DNA of 64,000 bases from RYN-230 sp963717125 (GTDB lineage: Bacteria; Actinomycetota; Actinomycetes; Streptosporangiales; Streptosporangiaceae). The stretch covers positions 558,001-622,000 of the forward strand of contig CAVQVG010000020.1 in assembly GCA_963717125.1 (NCBI GenBank), written 5' to 3'. Shown piece by piece: positions 26,039-35,374 of the stretch (the stretch's first letter is position 1; each line of letters opens with the position of its first letter). Under the pieces are notes generated by a model, which saw only the letters and a list, made by a program, of their open reading frames with translations, made no database searches and was not told the DNA's origin. Made by a program: the position numbers and the translations under genes.

Positions 26039-26905
26039 GTGCTAGCCATTATCTGGGCGCTGGCCTCGGCCCTCGGGTATGGCGCGTCGGACTACGCGGC
26101 TGGCCTGGCGACGCGCGCCGCCAGCGTGATCCGGGTGACCATCCTGGCCGAGGCGGCCAGCGTGCTGGTCCTGCTGCTGGTGGCGCCCTGGCTCAGCACG
26201 CAGTCCCCGTCGCCTGCGTCGGTGGCCTGGGCGGTGGCCGCCGGGCTGGGCGGCATCATCGGCGCGATGACGCTCTACCTGGGCTTCCGGCACGCGGCGT
26301 TCAGCGTGGCCGGGCCGCTCAGCGCGGTCGCGTCGGCCGGGTTCTCCGTGCTGGCCGGGCTGCTGTTCGGCGAGCACCCCAGCGGGCTGTCGCTGGCCGG
26401 CATCGCGCTGGCGCTGCCCGCCATCGTGGCCGTGTCGGCCAGCCCGGGCGGTGCGCCCGGGGGCGACAGCGAGGACTCCGGCCGGCGGGCCGTCGGGGCG
26501 GCCTACGGCCTGGCCGCCGGGGCCTGCTTCGCGGTGCTGTTCATCGGGCTCAACCGGGCTGGCTCCGGGCACGACCTGTGGCCGCTCGTCATCGCCCAGG
26601 TGACCGGGCTGGCCGCGGCCTGCCTGGTTGGTGCGGTGAGCCGCCAGCTCAAGCCGCCGCCGCGGCGGGCCGGCTGGCTGGCCGTCCAGGCCGGGGTCAC
26701 CGGGGCAGCCGGCACCGGCTGCTACTTCATCGCGACGCACCTGGGCCTGCTGGCGGTCACCGCGGTCATCACGTCGCTGTACCCGGGGTCGACGATCCTG
26801 CTGGCCCGGGTGCTGCTGGGCGAGCGGCTGACCACGATCCGGCTGGCTGGGCTAGGCCTGGCCGCCGCGTCGGTCGCGCTGATCGCGGTGGGCGGGGACG
26901 GCTGA
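26039..26905 (+). CDS. EamA/DMT family transporter
   Basis: 288 residues from GTG 26039 with ten hydrophobic segments in two repeats of five, each ending in an EamA-like half: GPLSAVASAGFSVLAGLLFGE and the later TAVITSLYPGSTILLARVLLGE are represented here by SVLAGLLFGE and ILLARVLLGE. The type exports metabolites or drugs across the inner membrane. The substrate is unknown. It is divergent from the TetR gene, which probably controls it. Confidence 0.85.
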   Translation: MLAIIWALASALGYGASDYAAGLATRAASVIRVTILAEAASVLVLLLVAPWLSTQSPSPASVAWAVAAGLGGIIGAMTLYLGFRHAAFSVAGPLSAVASAGFSVLAGLLFGEHPSGLSLAGIALALPAIVAVSASPGGAPGGDSEDSGRRAVGAAYGLAAGACFAVLFIGLNRAGSGHDLWPLVIAQVTGLAAACLVGAVSRQLKPPPRRAGWLAVQAGVTGAAGTGCYFIATHLGLLAVTAVITSLYPGSTILLARVLLGERLTTIRLAGLGLAAASVALIAVGGDG

Positions 26906-26909
26906 GCGG

Positions 26910-28031
26910 TCAGCCGGGGCCGAGCCATTCGACCCACTCCCCGGACGGGTGCGCCCGGGCCAGCAGCCGTCCCTGGTCGGTGCCGCGATGGAAGGTGCGC
27001 GCGCCGAGCACGGCGAACACGCCGGTGCGCTGATAGTCGCGGACCAGCCAGCCGGGCAGCGGGAGACCCTGCACGCTGCGCCGCCCGGCAGGCCCGAGCG
27101 GTACCAGCGGGTCGAGGGACAGCCAGGTGACCGGCCGGGCCCGGCCCGCGTCGGCGAGCAGGGCGGCCAGCCTGGCCCGCCGCCCGGCGGGCAGGAACAC
27201 GGCCAGATAGGCGTCCACCACGACCAGCCGGAGGCCGGGCGGGAAGCGGTCCAGCACGCGGGGCAGCGTGTCGACCACGTCACCCGCGATCAGCGGCACC
27301 GGATGCTGCCGGGTCACCGCGATGGCCGCGGCGAGCCGGGTCAGCGCGGACGCCTCCGGCGGGGCGCACGCCTGCAGCCAGCGCCGCGCGGCCGGATCCC
27401 GCACATCGACCGGATGCAGGTCGAGGCCGCCCCGCGCCGCGATGGGTGGCAGCTCGGCGAGCGGCGGCTGGTGCGGCCCGCGCACCGCGCAGTCCAGCCG
27501 CAGCGCCGCGCCCGCAGGCCCGGCGGCCTGCCCGCCCACCTGGTAGCGGTACCGGTCCAGCTGCAGGCCGAGCCCGGCGCCGGTGCCCAGGTCGGCCAGC
27601 CCAATCGGGCCCGGGCCGGGGATGCTCGCGGCGATGCCGAGGGCGATCTGGGCACACCGGGCCACCTCGTTCATCTGGTACCGGCGGCCCTGGCAGGAGG
27701 CCAGGATGTCGTCCAGCCGGGCCGAGACGAAACTGCTCGCGGCCGGGTAGAAGCCGTCGTCGAACGGCGGCTGCGGCGCGCCCGGCTCCGGGAAGTAGCC
27801 GGCCAGCGGTTCCGGCCGGTCGCGGCGCACCAGGAACGAGATGGCCGCGCTGGCCAGCAGGGCCGGCAGCCGGTCGGCGGGCAGCGCGGCCAGCCGGCCC
27901 AGCAGGTCCTGGTGCCGGGCGATGGCCCGGAACAGGGCGGCGGTCAGCCGCCAGGACTCCGGCGCGCCCGGCGCCGACCAGCCGGCCGCGACTTCCTCCG
28001 CCTGAGCCCGGATCTCCGCTACCGACGACAT
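26910..28031 (-). CDS. DUF2332 family protein
   Basis: 373 residues. Family wording includes the early YFPEPGAPQPPFDD and the central GLADLGTGAGLGLQLDRYRY, which resembles a degenerate nucleotide- or SAM-binding glycine loop. No catalytic function is established for DUF2332. There is no membrane segment. It is encoded divergently from the PadR-like gene at 28130, and the palindrome between them (28087-28099) could control both. It converges with the EamA gene with four bases between stops. Confidence 0.85.
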   Translation of the reverse strand: MSSVAEIRAQAEEVAAGWSAPGAPESWRLTAALFRAIARHQDLLGRLAALPADRLPALLASAAISFLVRRDRPEPLAGYFPEPGAPQPPFDDGFYPAASSFVSARLDDILASCQGRRYQMNEVARCAQIALGIAASIPGPGPIGLADLGTGAGLGLQLDRYRYQVGGQAAGPAGAALRLDCAVRGPHQPPLAELPPIAARGGLDLHPVDVRDPAARRWLQACAPPEASALTRLAAAIAVTRQHPVPLIAGDVVDTLPRVLDRFPPGLRLVVVDAYLAVFLPAGRRARLAALLADAGRARPVTWLSLDPLVPLGPAGRRSVQGLPLPGWLVRDYQRTGVFAVLGARTFHRGTDQGRLLARAHPSGEWVEWLGPG

Positions 28032-28086
28032 CCCCCCACCGGCCCACTCCGCCCTTAGACCGCCCGGCCTGCTTGCCCGGCGCTTG

Positions 28087-28099
28087 TATACCCGGTATA
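28087..28099. promoter_or_regulatory. Palindromic operator candidate for the PadR-like regulator
   Basis: TATAC-CCG-GTATA is a perfect inverted repeat with 5-base arms, 31 bases before the padR-like ATG and 56 bases before the DUF2332 ATG. A second GTATA-like run follows (GGCATAC at 28107-28113). It is AT-rich compared with its surroundings, as expected of a promoter-operator. PadR regulators commonly repress their own gene through palindromes of this size. Confidence 0.4.
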
Positions 28100-28129
28100 T
28101 TCCCCGGCATACGGCCAGGGTGTGGTGTC

Positions 28130-28843
28130 ATGAACGTTCATTTTGCCCTGCTCGCGCTGCTAGCTGACGGACCGCGGTCGGGTCCGCGGCTCCGCGCTGA
28201 GCTCGAGGCCGGTCCGGCCGGCATTCATCCGCCCAACGCCCTCCAGGTGTATCCGGCGCTGGACCGGCTGGCGCGGGCCGGGCTGGTGGAAGCCGGCGGG
28301 GCGGCCGGGGCGGACGATCCGCGGCAGGAGTTCCAGATCACCCCGGGCGGGCAGCGGGAACTGGCCGGCTGGCTGCGCACCACCCCGGATCCGGCCGCCG
28401 CACCCGGCGATGAGCTGGTCGTGAAGATCCTGCTGGCCGGGCAGGTGCCCGGCACGGACGTGCACGAGGTGATCCAGGCGCACCGCCGGTACCTCATCGA
28501 GCTGATGCAGCGGTGGAGCCGGACCAGGCAGCGCGGCGCCGGGCAGAATCTGAGCCTGGCCCTGGCCAGCTACGCCGAGTTGTTCCGGCTGGACTCGGTG
28601 ATCCGGTGGCTGGACACCGCCGACAGTCTCGTCGGCCCGGGCCCGCTCAGCCGCACCGCCGACCGGGCATCGGCGGACCGGATGCGGGCCTCGGACGCCG
28701 ACCGGGAACTGGCCGCGGCCCGGCTCCGCGAGCACTTCGCCGCGGGCCGGCTCACCTACGCGGAGCTGGATGAGCGGCTCACCGTCGCGCTGAGCGCGCG
28801 GACGGCCGGCGACCTGCGCGGCCTGCTGACCGATCTGCCCTGA
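28130..28843 (+). CDS. PadR-type regulator fused to a DUF1707 domain
   Basis: 237 residues from ATG 28130. Residues 1-85 are a PadR winged helix (NVHFALLALLADGPRSG, then LQVYPALDRLARAGLVE). A linker helix region follows (95-165). The last 55 residues (MRASDADRELAAARLREHFA, then GRLTYAELDERL) are a DUF1707 domain, usually found at the N-terminus of small membrane proteins. The fusion is unusual. It probably senses a ligand and represses the convergent MFS exporter or itself. The 3' end overlaps the MFS gene by 65 bases. Confidence 0.82.
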   Translation: MNVHFALLALLADGPRSGPRLRAELEAGPAGIHPPNALQVYPALDRLARAGLVEAGGAAGADDPRQEFQITPGGQRELAGWLRTTPDPAAAPGDELVVKILLAGQVPGTDVHEVIQAHRRYLIELMQRWSRTRQRGAGQNLSLALASYAELFRLDSVIRWLDTADSLVGPGPLSRTADRASADRMRASDADRELAAARLREHFAAGRLTYAELDERLTVALSARTAGDLRGLLTDLP

Positions 28844-30503
28844 TCGGCCGGCCGCGCAGCAGCGACGCGGCGGCGGCCAGGACGGCCAGCAGGGCGCCCG
28901 CCCCGAATACCACCGACAGGCCCTGCCCAAAGGGCGCCGCGATCAGGTGCGGGAAGAACTCCCGGCCGGTCAGGATGCGCTGTGCCCTGGCCGGCAGCGA
29001 AGCCAGCACGCCGCCCCCGGCCAGCAGGTGCCGGATCGGGTTGACCCCGAGGACCGCCGCGAACAGCGACGCCACCGGCGGCAGGGCGGCGATGTGCTGG
29101 GCCGCCGCCTGCGGCACGCCGTGCCTGGTCAGGCCGCTGGCCAGGGTCTTCGGCAGGCTGCTGGCCAGCCCGGCGATCAGCAGTGAGAAGAACGCGCCGA
29201 TGGATAGCGCGGTGCCGGAGTTCTGGAACGTGGACCGCATCCCGGACGCCGCGCCGCGCTGGCTGGCCGGCACGCTGCTCATGATGGACGAGGTGTTCGG
29301 CGCGCTGAACATCCCGACGCCGATCCCGTTCAGCGCGGTGAGCGCGGCGAAGGCCCAGTACGGGAAGTCCACCGGGAGCAGCATCAGGCCGACGAAGCTG
29401 GCCGCGAACACGGCCATCCCGGCGGTGGCGAACAGCCGCGCGCCGAACCGGTCGGACAGGTACCCGGACACCGGGCCCGCCAGCAGGAAGCCGGCCGTCA
29501 TCGGCAGCAGGAAGATGCCCGCCCACAGCGGGGTCGCGGCGTAGCCGTAGCCGTGCAGCGGCAGCCAGATGCCCTGCAGCCAGATGATCAGCATGAACTG
29601 CAGCCCGCCCTGGGCGAGCCGGACGGAGAAGCCGGCCACGTTGCCCGCCGTGAAGGCCCGGATGCGGAACAGCCCGAGCTGGAACATCGGCTCGGCGATC
29701 CGGGACTCGATCACCGCGAACGCGGCCAGCAGCGCCGCGCCCCCGATGAGCAGGCCATCCACCTCGGGGCTGGTCCAGCCCATGGCGTGGCCGTGGTAGG
29801 GCTGGATGCCGGCGGTGATGGCGATCAGGATCGCGCCCAGGCCGAAGGCGAACGTGACGTTGCCCCACCAGTCGATCCGGCCACCGCCGCGGTGGCCGGT
29901 GTCCCGCAGCTTGAGATAAGCCCACAGCGTGCCGTAGATGCCCACCGGCACGTTGACCCAGAACACCGCCCGCCAGTCCCACGCGGCTAGCAGCCCGCCC
30001 GCGACCAGCCCGATGAACATGCCGGCCAGGCCCGCGACCTGGTTGATGCCGAGCGCGAACCCGCGCCGGTGCGCCGGGAACGCGTCGGTCAGGATGGCGG
30101 CCGAGTTGGCCATCAGCATGGATCCGCCGACCGCCTGGAACACCCGCCAGCCGATCAGCCACAGCGCCCCGTGCGCCCCCTGGAACGGGTCGAAGGACAG
30201 CATGACCGAGGCGGCGGTGAATACGGCGAAGCCCGCGTTGTAGATCCGGACCCGGCCGAACATGTCGCCCAGCCGGCCCAGGCTGACCACCAGCACCGCC
30301 TGGACCAGCCGGTAGCCCATGATCATCCAGAGCAGGTAGCTGACGTTGCCCGGGGCCAGCGGGTCCAGGTGGATGCCGCGGAAGATGGCTGGCAGCGCGA
30401 TGATCACGATCGAGCCGTCCAGCGCCGCCATGAACATGGCCGCGGTCGTGTTGGCCAGCGCCACCCATCGGTACCGCTCGGCCGGCGTCAGCCGTCCTGT
30501 CAT
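28779..30503 (-). CDS. MFS multidrug exporter, DHA2 (14-helix) family
   Basis: 574 residues with about 14 membrane helices. The DHA2 signature is clear: ALDGSIVIIALPAI in helix 1, GRLGDMFGRVRIYNAG after helix 2, and WRAVFWVNVPVGIYG. A long loop lies near 430-500, and the last 25 residues are basic and read antisense into the PadR gene. It exports hydrophobic or cationic compounds using the proton gradient. Promoter and operator are at 30508-30538. Convergent with the PadR-DUF1707 regulator. Confidence 0.92.
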   Translation of the reverse strand: MTGRLTPAERYRWVALANTTAAMFMAALDGSIVIIALPAIFRGIHLDPLAPGNVSYLLWMIMGYRLVQAVLVVSLGRLGDMFGRVRIYNAGFAVFTAASVMLSFDPFQGAHGALWLIGWRVFQAVGGSMLMANSAAILTDAFPAHRRGFALGINQVAGLAGMFIGLVAGGLLAAWDWRAVFWVNVPVGIYGTLWAYLKLRDTGHRGGGRIDWWGNVTFAFGLGAILIAITAGIQPYHGHAMGWTSPEVDGLLIGGAALLAAFAVIESRIAEPMFQLGLFRIRAFTAGNVAGFSVRLAQGGLQFMLIIWLQGIWLPLHGYGYAATPLWAGIFLLPMTAGFLLAGPVSGYLSDRFGARLFATAGMAVFAASFVGLMLLPVDFPYWAFAALTALNGIGVGMFSAPNTSSIMSSVPASQRGAASGMRSTFQNSGTALSIGAFFSLLIAGLASSLPKTLASGLTRHGVPQAAAQHIAALPPVASLFAAVLGVNPIRHLLAGGGVLASLPARAQRILTGREFFPHLIAAPFGQGLSVVFGAGALLAVLAAAASLLRGRPIRADRSAGRAGRRPSARSARR

Positions 30504-30507
30504 ACGC

Positions 30508-30538
30508 TAAGGCTAGCCTTATAAGTTTTACCTTGCAA
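30508..30538 (-). promoter_or_regulatory. MFS promoter overlapped by a perfect palindrome
   Basis: On the minus strand TTGCAA (30538-30533) and TAGCCT (30515-30510) are 17 bases apart; the ATG at 30503 follows six bases after the -10, so the transcript should be leaderless. The -10 lies inside TAAGGCTAGCCTTA (30508-30521), a perfect 14-base palindrome. A protein bound there would block RNA polymerase. The regulator is unknown. Confidence 0.5.
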
Positions 30539-30724
30539 GTTGATTCGCGGGTAAGCCGATCGGTGCCTGCGGGGCTGGCTGCATCAGGCGGGCCTATCGC
30601 CCCCCCAGCAATCTCGATTGGACTCGGGCCGGGCCGCGCCGCATCATAATTCTCGACAATCCATATCAACTAAGTAGAAATTGGCCCTGCCTGCCTGCTT
30701 GCCGCCAGTAGAGGAGCAGCGACC

Positions 30725-32011
30725 ATGAAGCCGACCCGCACCTACCCTCGGCTGGGCCTGCTGGCCGCGGCCAGCGCGCTGCTCATCGCGGGCTGCGGTG
30801 GCGCCGGCGCCACGGCCCAGTCGTCGTCATCGAAGAGCCCGGTCACGATCGGCATCATCGCCGACATGACCGGCTCGACCAAGACGATCGGTCAGCAGTT
30901 CGTCAACGGCTCCGAGGCCGCGGCCAAGGTCTTCGGCCCCATCGACGGCCACCCGGTCAGGTTCGCGGTCCAGGACGGCGGGGACTTCAGCGCCTCCACC
31001 ACGGCCGCGAACGTGATCAAGCTGAAGACCGAGGACAACGCGGCGGCGGTACTCGGCATGGCCTCCAGCGAGTGCGAGGGGGCGATCAGCGTGGCCGGCC
31101 GGGTGCAGATCCCGATGATCGGGAACAGTTGCAGCATCCAGCAGGTGGTCGGCCCGGACTGTAACTACTGGTTCATCAACGGCGCGCCGTCGCCGGCCGA
31201 GGACGCCAAGGCGATGGCCATCTCCGCGCAGCAGCAGTTCCCCGGCCTGATCGGCAAGAAGTGGGTGGTGATCGGGGACGATCCGGGCTGGAGCGAGAGC
31301 GTCGCGCACTACTGGGACTCGGTCCCCGGGGCGAAGACGGCCGGCGTCCAGATCGCCCCGTTCGGCACCGTCGACTGGGCGCCGTACATCGCCAAGCTGC
31401 GGGCCAGCGGGGCCAAGGCGGTACTGGTCGCGATCTCCTGGGGAGTGCAGTACGCGGCCTTCCTGCAGCAGGCGGACGCGGCCGGGCTGTACAAGCAGAT
31501 GCAGATCGTGGCGCCGGTCGGCTTCCCGGAGAACTCGATGGTGCCCGGGTACGGCACGGCCGCGAGCAACTCGACGGTGCACGCGCTGCTGTCCACCCGG
31601 GTCCTGTCGCAATACGGCGGGTCGTGGACCTACGTGGACCAGACCCCGCTCGGCAGGCGGTTCAACCAGCTGTTCTACAAGTCCTACGGCTACCCGCCGA
31701 CCACCCAGGCGAACGTGGCCATGGCGGACACCTGGATGCTGCTCACCGCGATCAAGGCGGTCGGCACCGACCCGCACACGCTGATGCAGGCGCTGACCTC
31801 GCGCAGCTTCCGGACGCCGTACTGGACCCAGCCGCTGAGTGTGCAGGCCAGCGGCCGGCAGCTGAACGTGCCGGCGTTCGCGACCAAGTTCGAGAAGCTG
31901 GCCCACCCGGAATACGGCACCAGCTACGCGAACCAGGTGCTGTTCGTGATGCCGCCCAGCGCGGTGGTCGGGTCGGCCGGCTCGTACGGCTGCCACGTCG
32001 CCAGCCGATGA
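30725..32011 (+). CDS. ABC substrate-binding lipoprotein, branched-chain amino acid type
   Basis: 428 residues. Lipoprotein signal ending LLIAGCGGAG, then a Ser-rich linker and a Leu/Ile/Val-binding type I periplasmic fold (TIGIIADMTGSTKTIG at the first strand and ligand loop). AGAGGAG lies eight bases before the ATG. It delivers a ligand to LivH/LivM encoded directly downstream; its stop overlaps the LivH start by ATGA. This family takes amino acids but also amides, urea and aromatic acids, so the ligand is open. The 30539-30724 gap upstream is AT-rich near 30645-30680 and should hold the operon promoter. Confidence 0.9.
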   Translation: MKPTRTYPRLGLLAAASALLIAGCGGAGATAQSSSSKSPVTIGIIADMTGSTKTIGQQFVNGSEAAAKVFGPIDGHPVRFAVQDGGDFSASTTAANVIKLKTEDNAAAVLGMASSECEGAISVAGRVQIPMIGNSCSIQQVVGPDCNYWFINGAPSPAEDAKAMAISAQQQFPGLIGKKWVVIGDDPGWSESVAHYWDSVPGAKTAGVQIAPFGTVDWAPYIAKLRASGAKAVLVAISWGVQYAAFLQQADAAGLYKQMQIVAPVGFPENSMVPGYGTAASNSTVHALLSTRVLSQYGGSWTYVDQTPLGRRFNQLFYKSYGYPPTTQANVAMADTWMLLTAIKAVGTDPHTLMQALTSRSFRTPYWTQPLSVQASGRQLNVPAFATKFEKLAHPEYGTSYANQVLFVMPPSAVVGSAGSYGCHVASR

Positions 32012-32894
32012 ACCCGTTCGGCTCGGTGACGGCCAGCCTGCTGGTGGTCAACCTGGTGGACGCGTGGCTGTACGGCTCGCTGCTGGCCGCGGTGGCCGTC
32101 GCGCTGACCCTGGTATTCGGCCTGGGCCGGGTGGTGAACTTCGCCATCGGCGCGTTCTACGCGCTCGGCGCGTACGTCGCGTACTCGTTCCGCGGGGCGG
32201 TCGGCTACTGGCTGGCCATCATCCTGGCCGCGGTGTGCGTGGCCGCCTTCGCCGGGGCGGTCGAGCGGATCGCGATCCGCCCGCTGCGCGGCCGCACCGA
32301 GATCACCACGTTGCTGGCCACGTTCGGGCTGGCCATCCTGCTCGACGGTCTGATGCAGGTGGTTTGGGGCACGTCCACCAGGACGATGAGCAGCCCGGTG
32401 GCCGGGACGGTGCCGGTGGACGGGCAGCGGATGAGCGTGTTCATCTTCGTCGCGGCCGGGCTGGCCACCGCGGTCAGCGCGGTCATCTGGGCCCTGTTGC
32501 GCTGGACCGGCGCGGGCACCGTGCTCCGCGGCGCCAGCCAGAACGCCGGCATGGCCCAGTTGCTCGGGGTCAACACGGCTGCGCTGCTGACCGGCTTGTT
32601 CGCGGCCTCGGCCGGCATCGCCGCGCTGATCGGCGGGCTGGCCGGGCCGATCTTCTCGGTGCGGCCCGGGATGGACCTCGACTTCCTGATCGACGCCTTC
32701 CTGGCCGTCGTGATCGGCGGGCTGGGCAGCGTCCGTGGCGCGATCGTCGGGGCCTACCTGGTCGCCCTCGCGGCCAACCTGTCGCTCACGTTCCTCACCG
32801 GCGACGTGGCCACCGCGGTGTCGTTCGTGGTGGTGATCGTGATCCTGCTGGCCCGGCCGCCGGCCTGTTCCGCGAGGGGAGGGCGATCGCGTGA
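32008..32894 (+). pseudogene. ABC permease LivH-like, frameshift at the C-terminus
   Basis: About 295 residues. Typical LivH helices with LTLVFGLGRVVNFAIGAFYA at the start and the GGLGSVRGAIVGAYLVALA loop near the end. After ILLARPP (about 32862) the frame leaves the expected sequence and would run on to 33651 through the next gene. In another frame the proper ending AGLFREGRAIA appears and stops at 32894, making the usual GTGA overlap with the LivM start at 32891. A single missing base in the C/G-run at 32855-32868 explains this. Because only the tail is affected, the permease may still work if the indel is real. Confidence 0.85.
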
Positions 32895-33844
32895 CCAGCC
32901 GGGGCACGGTTGGGGCGGTGGCGGTGGTGCTCATCGTGGCCGTCGCCGTGCCGTTCACCGGCTCCGCCGGGGCCTACAACCTGCAACTGGCCGGCGACGC
33001 GCTCGCGCTGGGCACCTGGGTGATGGGGCTGGACATCCTGGTCGGCTACACCGGGCTGGTGTCGTTCGGGCATGCGGCGTGGCTGGCGGTGGGCGCCTAC
33101 ACGTTCGGCTACCTGGCCCAGCACGGCTGGGATGCGGTCCCGGCCATCGCCGTGACGATCCTGCTGGCCGCCGCGCTGTCCTGGCTGCTGGGCGTCGTGG
33201 CCACCCGGGCGGGCGGCCTGGCGTTCGCGATCATCACGCTGGCCGAGGGCGTCGTGCTGTACACGATCATCATCAACCTGGGCTTCCTGGGCGGCGGGAT
33301 CGGGATGTTCGGCGTGCCGCTGCCCACGATCGCCGGCTTGAGCCTGCTCGGCAGCGAGCGCAGCCTGTACTTCTTCGCCCTCGTCCTGGCCGGGCTGAGC
33401 TACCTGGCCGCCAGGTCGCTGATCGGCTCGCCGGTCGGCGGATTCTGGCGGGCCATCCGCGACGACCGGGTGCGCGCCCAGTCGATCGGCATCGACGTGC
33501 GGCGCTACGAGGTGCTGGCCTTCGTCGTGGCCGGGGTCATCGGCGCTCTGGGCGGTGCCGCCTACGTCACGCTCAACGCCGGCATCGGGCCCACCCAGTT
33601 CGACTGGACCCAGTCCGGGCTGGCCCTGGTCATCCTGATCATCGGCGGTAGCGGCACCCTCTACGGCGCGCTGATCGGCGCGTTCATCTACGTCTTCGCG
33701 GCCAACTACCTGATGTCCAGCTTCGCGAACAGCTGGCAGGTGTACTTCGGCGCGCTGTTTGTCGCGCTCGTGCTGCTGCTGCCCGGTGGGGCCACCGGGG
33801 CGATCCGGCTCACCACCGGCCGGCTGCGCAGGGGCCTGACATGA
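32891..33844 (+). CDS. ABC permease LivM-like
   Basis: 317 residues from GTG 32891, eight or nine membrane helices. The family motifs are LVGYTGLVSFGHAAWLAVGA near the N-terminus and FWRAIRDDRVRAQSIGIDVR before the C-terminal helices. It forms the import channel with LivH. The frame is intact. The stop overlaps the LivG start (ATGA at 33841-33844), so the whole importer is translationally coupled. Confidence 0.92.
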   Translation: MTSRGTVGAVAVVLIVAVAVPFTGSAGAYNLQLAGDALALGTWVMGLDILVGYTGLVSFGHAAWLAVGAYTFGYLAQHGWDAVPAIAVTILLAAALSWLLGVVATRAGGLAFAIITLAEGVVLYTIIINLGFLGGGIGMFGVPLPTIAGLSLLGSERSLYFFALVLAGLSYLAARSLIGSPVGGFWRAIRDDRVRAQSIGIDVRRYEVLAFVVAGVIGALGGAAYVTLNAGIGPTQFDWTQSGLALVILIIGGSGTLYGALIGAFIYVFAANYLMSSFANSWQVYFGALFVALVLLLPGGATGAIRLTTGRLRRGLT

Positions 33845-34762
33845 CCGCGGTGCTCGAGATCACCGGCCTGGCCAGGCGGTTCGGCGAACTGCGGGTGCTG
33901 GACGGGATCGAGCTGACCGTGGCCGACCGCGGCGTGCACTCGATCATCGGGCCGAACGGCGCCGGGAAGACCACCCTGTTCAACTGCATCACCGGGCTGG
34001 TCGAGCCCGACCGCGGCCGGGTCACGCTGGCCGGCCGGGATATCACCGGGCTCCCGGTGGTGCCCCGGGTGCGCCTCGGCCTGGTCCGGACATTCCAGGT
34101 CAGCCGGGTGTTCGACAGCATGTCCGCGCGGGACTGTGTGCGGCTGGCGCTGCAGCGGACCCAGTTGCGGGGCCTGCGGGCTGCGGCTCGGCCGGGCCGC
34201 CCGGCACCGGATCGAACAGCGCTCCGCTGACCTGCTGGCCGAGGTCGGGCTCGGGACCGTCGGCTGGGACCGGCCGGGCGGCGCCCTGTCCCAGGCCGAC
34301 CGGCGCGCGGTCGAGGTGGCGATGGCCCTGGCCTGCGAACCGGTCGTGCTGTGCCTCGATGAACCTACGGCAGGCATCGGCCTGGCCGAGGCGGAACGGA
34401 TGGCCGAGCTGATCGGCCAGCTCGGCGAACGGCTGGCGGTGCTGCTGATCGAGCACCGGATGAGCCTGGTCCAGCACGTTTCCCGGCAGGTCAGCGTGCT
34501 CGCCCAGGGCACGGTGCTGGCCCAGGGCACGCCGGACGTGATCGCCGCCGACCGCCGGGTCCAGGATGCCTACCTCGGCCGTGCTCCCGGGGAGACGCGC
34601 AACCCGGCGGCACCGCCCCGCGGCCCGCGGCCGGCCCGCGGCCCGGTCACCGGACGATCTGGTGCTGCGCGACGTGCACAGCTACTACGGCGCCAGCCAC
34701 GTCCTGCACGGGGTGAGCCTGACCGCGCGGCACGGCCAGGTGTCCGGCATCCTCGGCCGTAA
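33841..34762 (+). pseudogene. ABC ATPase LivG-like, frameshifted
   Basis: The first frame (33841-34230) has Walker A GPNGAGKTTLFNCITGL and LGLVRTFQVSRVF but stops early. The second frame resumes near 34180-34200 with LRLGRAARHRIEQ and holds a degenerate signature (GALSQADRRAVEVAMAL in place of LSGGxxR), Walker B VVLCLDEPTAGIGLAE and the His switch LLIEHRM. One or more indels lie between 34165 and 34200. The natural stop is uncertain: the second frame runs on to 34762, well into the LivF gene, so another indel near 34620-34660 is likely. Confidence 0.75.
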
Positions 34763-35374
34763 CGGCGCGGGCAAGACGACCACGCTGGCCACGGTCAGCG
34801 GCCTGGTGCCGGCCCGGTCGGGCTCGGTCCGGCTCGGCCCGCAGGAACTGGCGGGCCGCCGGCGCACGCGATCGCCGGACTGGGCGTCACCCTGGTGCCG
34901 GAGAACCGCTGGGTGTTCCCCGAGCTGACGGTCGAGGAGAACCTGCGCGTCGCGGCGGGCCCGCGGGCGCCGCTGGAGCCGGCCTACGCCGAGTTCCCGG
35001 TGCTGGCCGAGCGGCGCCGGGCCAAGGGCGCGGAGCTGAGCGGCGGCCAGCAGCAGATGCTCGCGCTGGCCCGTGCGCTGGTCCGCGACGCGCGGGTGAT
35101 CATGCTGGACGAGCCGACGCAGGGGCTCAGCCCAGCCTACGTAGCCGTGGTGATCGGTTACGTCCGGCGGCTCCGCGAGCGGGGCGTCACCGTGCTGATC
35201 GTCGAGCAGAGCATCGACATCGTCGCGGCCGTGGCCGACACGGTCTACCTGCTGCGCGATGGCGTGATCACCGCCGAACTGGCGGCCGCCGAACTGGACC
35301 GGGACAACCCGGTGGTGCAGGAAGCCCTGCTGCTGGAGCCCGCCGCACTGGAGAGAGGAGCCGTTGGCGAATGA
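34566..35374 (+). pseudogene. ABC ATPase LivF-like, frameshifted
   Basis: Family sequence starts at LVLRDVHSYYGASHVLHGVS (about 34660) with Walker A GRNGAGKTTTL. After GPQELAGRR (about 34862) the frame shifts; the other frame continues with GLGVTLVPENRWVFPELTVE and then signature LSGGQQQMLALARAL, Walker B VIMLDEPTQGLSP and the His-less switch region IVEQS typical of LivF. Restored length is about 235 residues. The ATG at 34566 is only the first start in that frame; the real start is probably nearer 34650. The stop overlaps the next gene (ATGA, 35371-35374). Confidence 0.78.

Noticed and set aside
30508..30521. Iron-regulator (IdeR/DtxR) box
   Set aside because: The core AGGCTAGCCT is similar, but the known 19-base box has an odd-length centre and longer TTAGG arms that are not present.
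28756..30669. 637-aa minus-strand open frame over the MFS gene
   Set aside because: It is a shifted frame of the DHA2 transporter and lacks membrane helices; the 28779-30503 frame carries all family motifs.
32064..32894. Independent 276-aa gene inside livH
   Set aside because: Only its last 11 residues match the permease family ending; the rest is an out-of-frame reading of livH, which shows a frameshift rather than a second gene.
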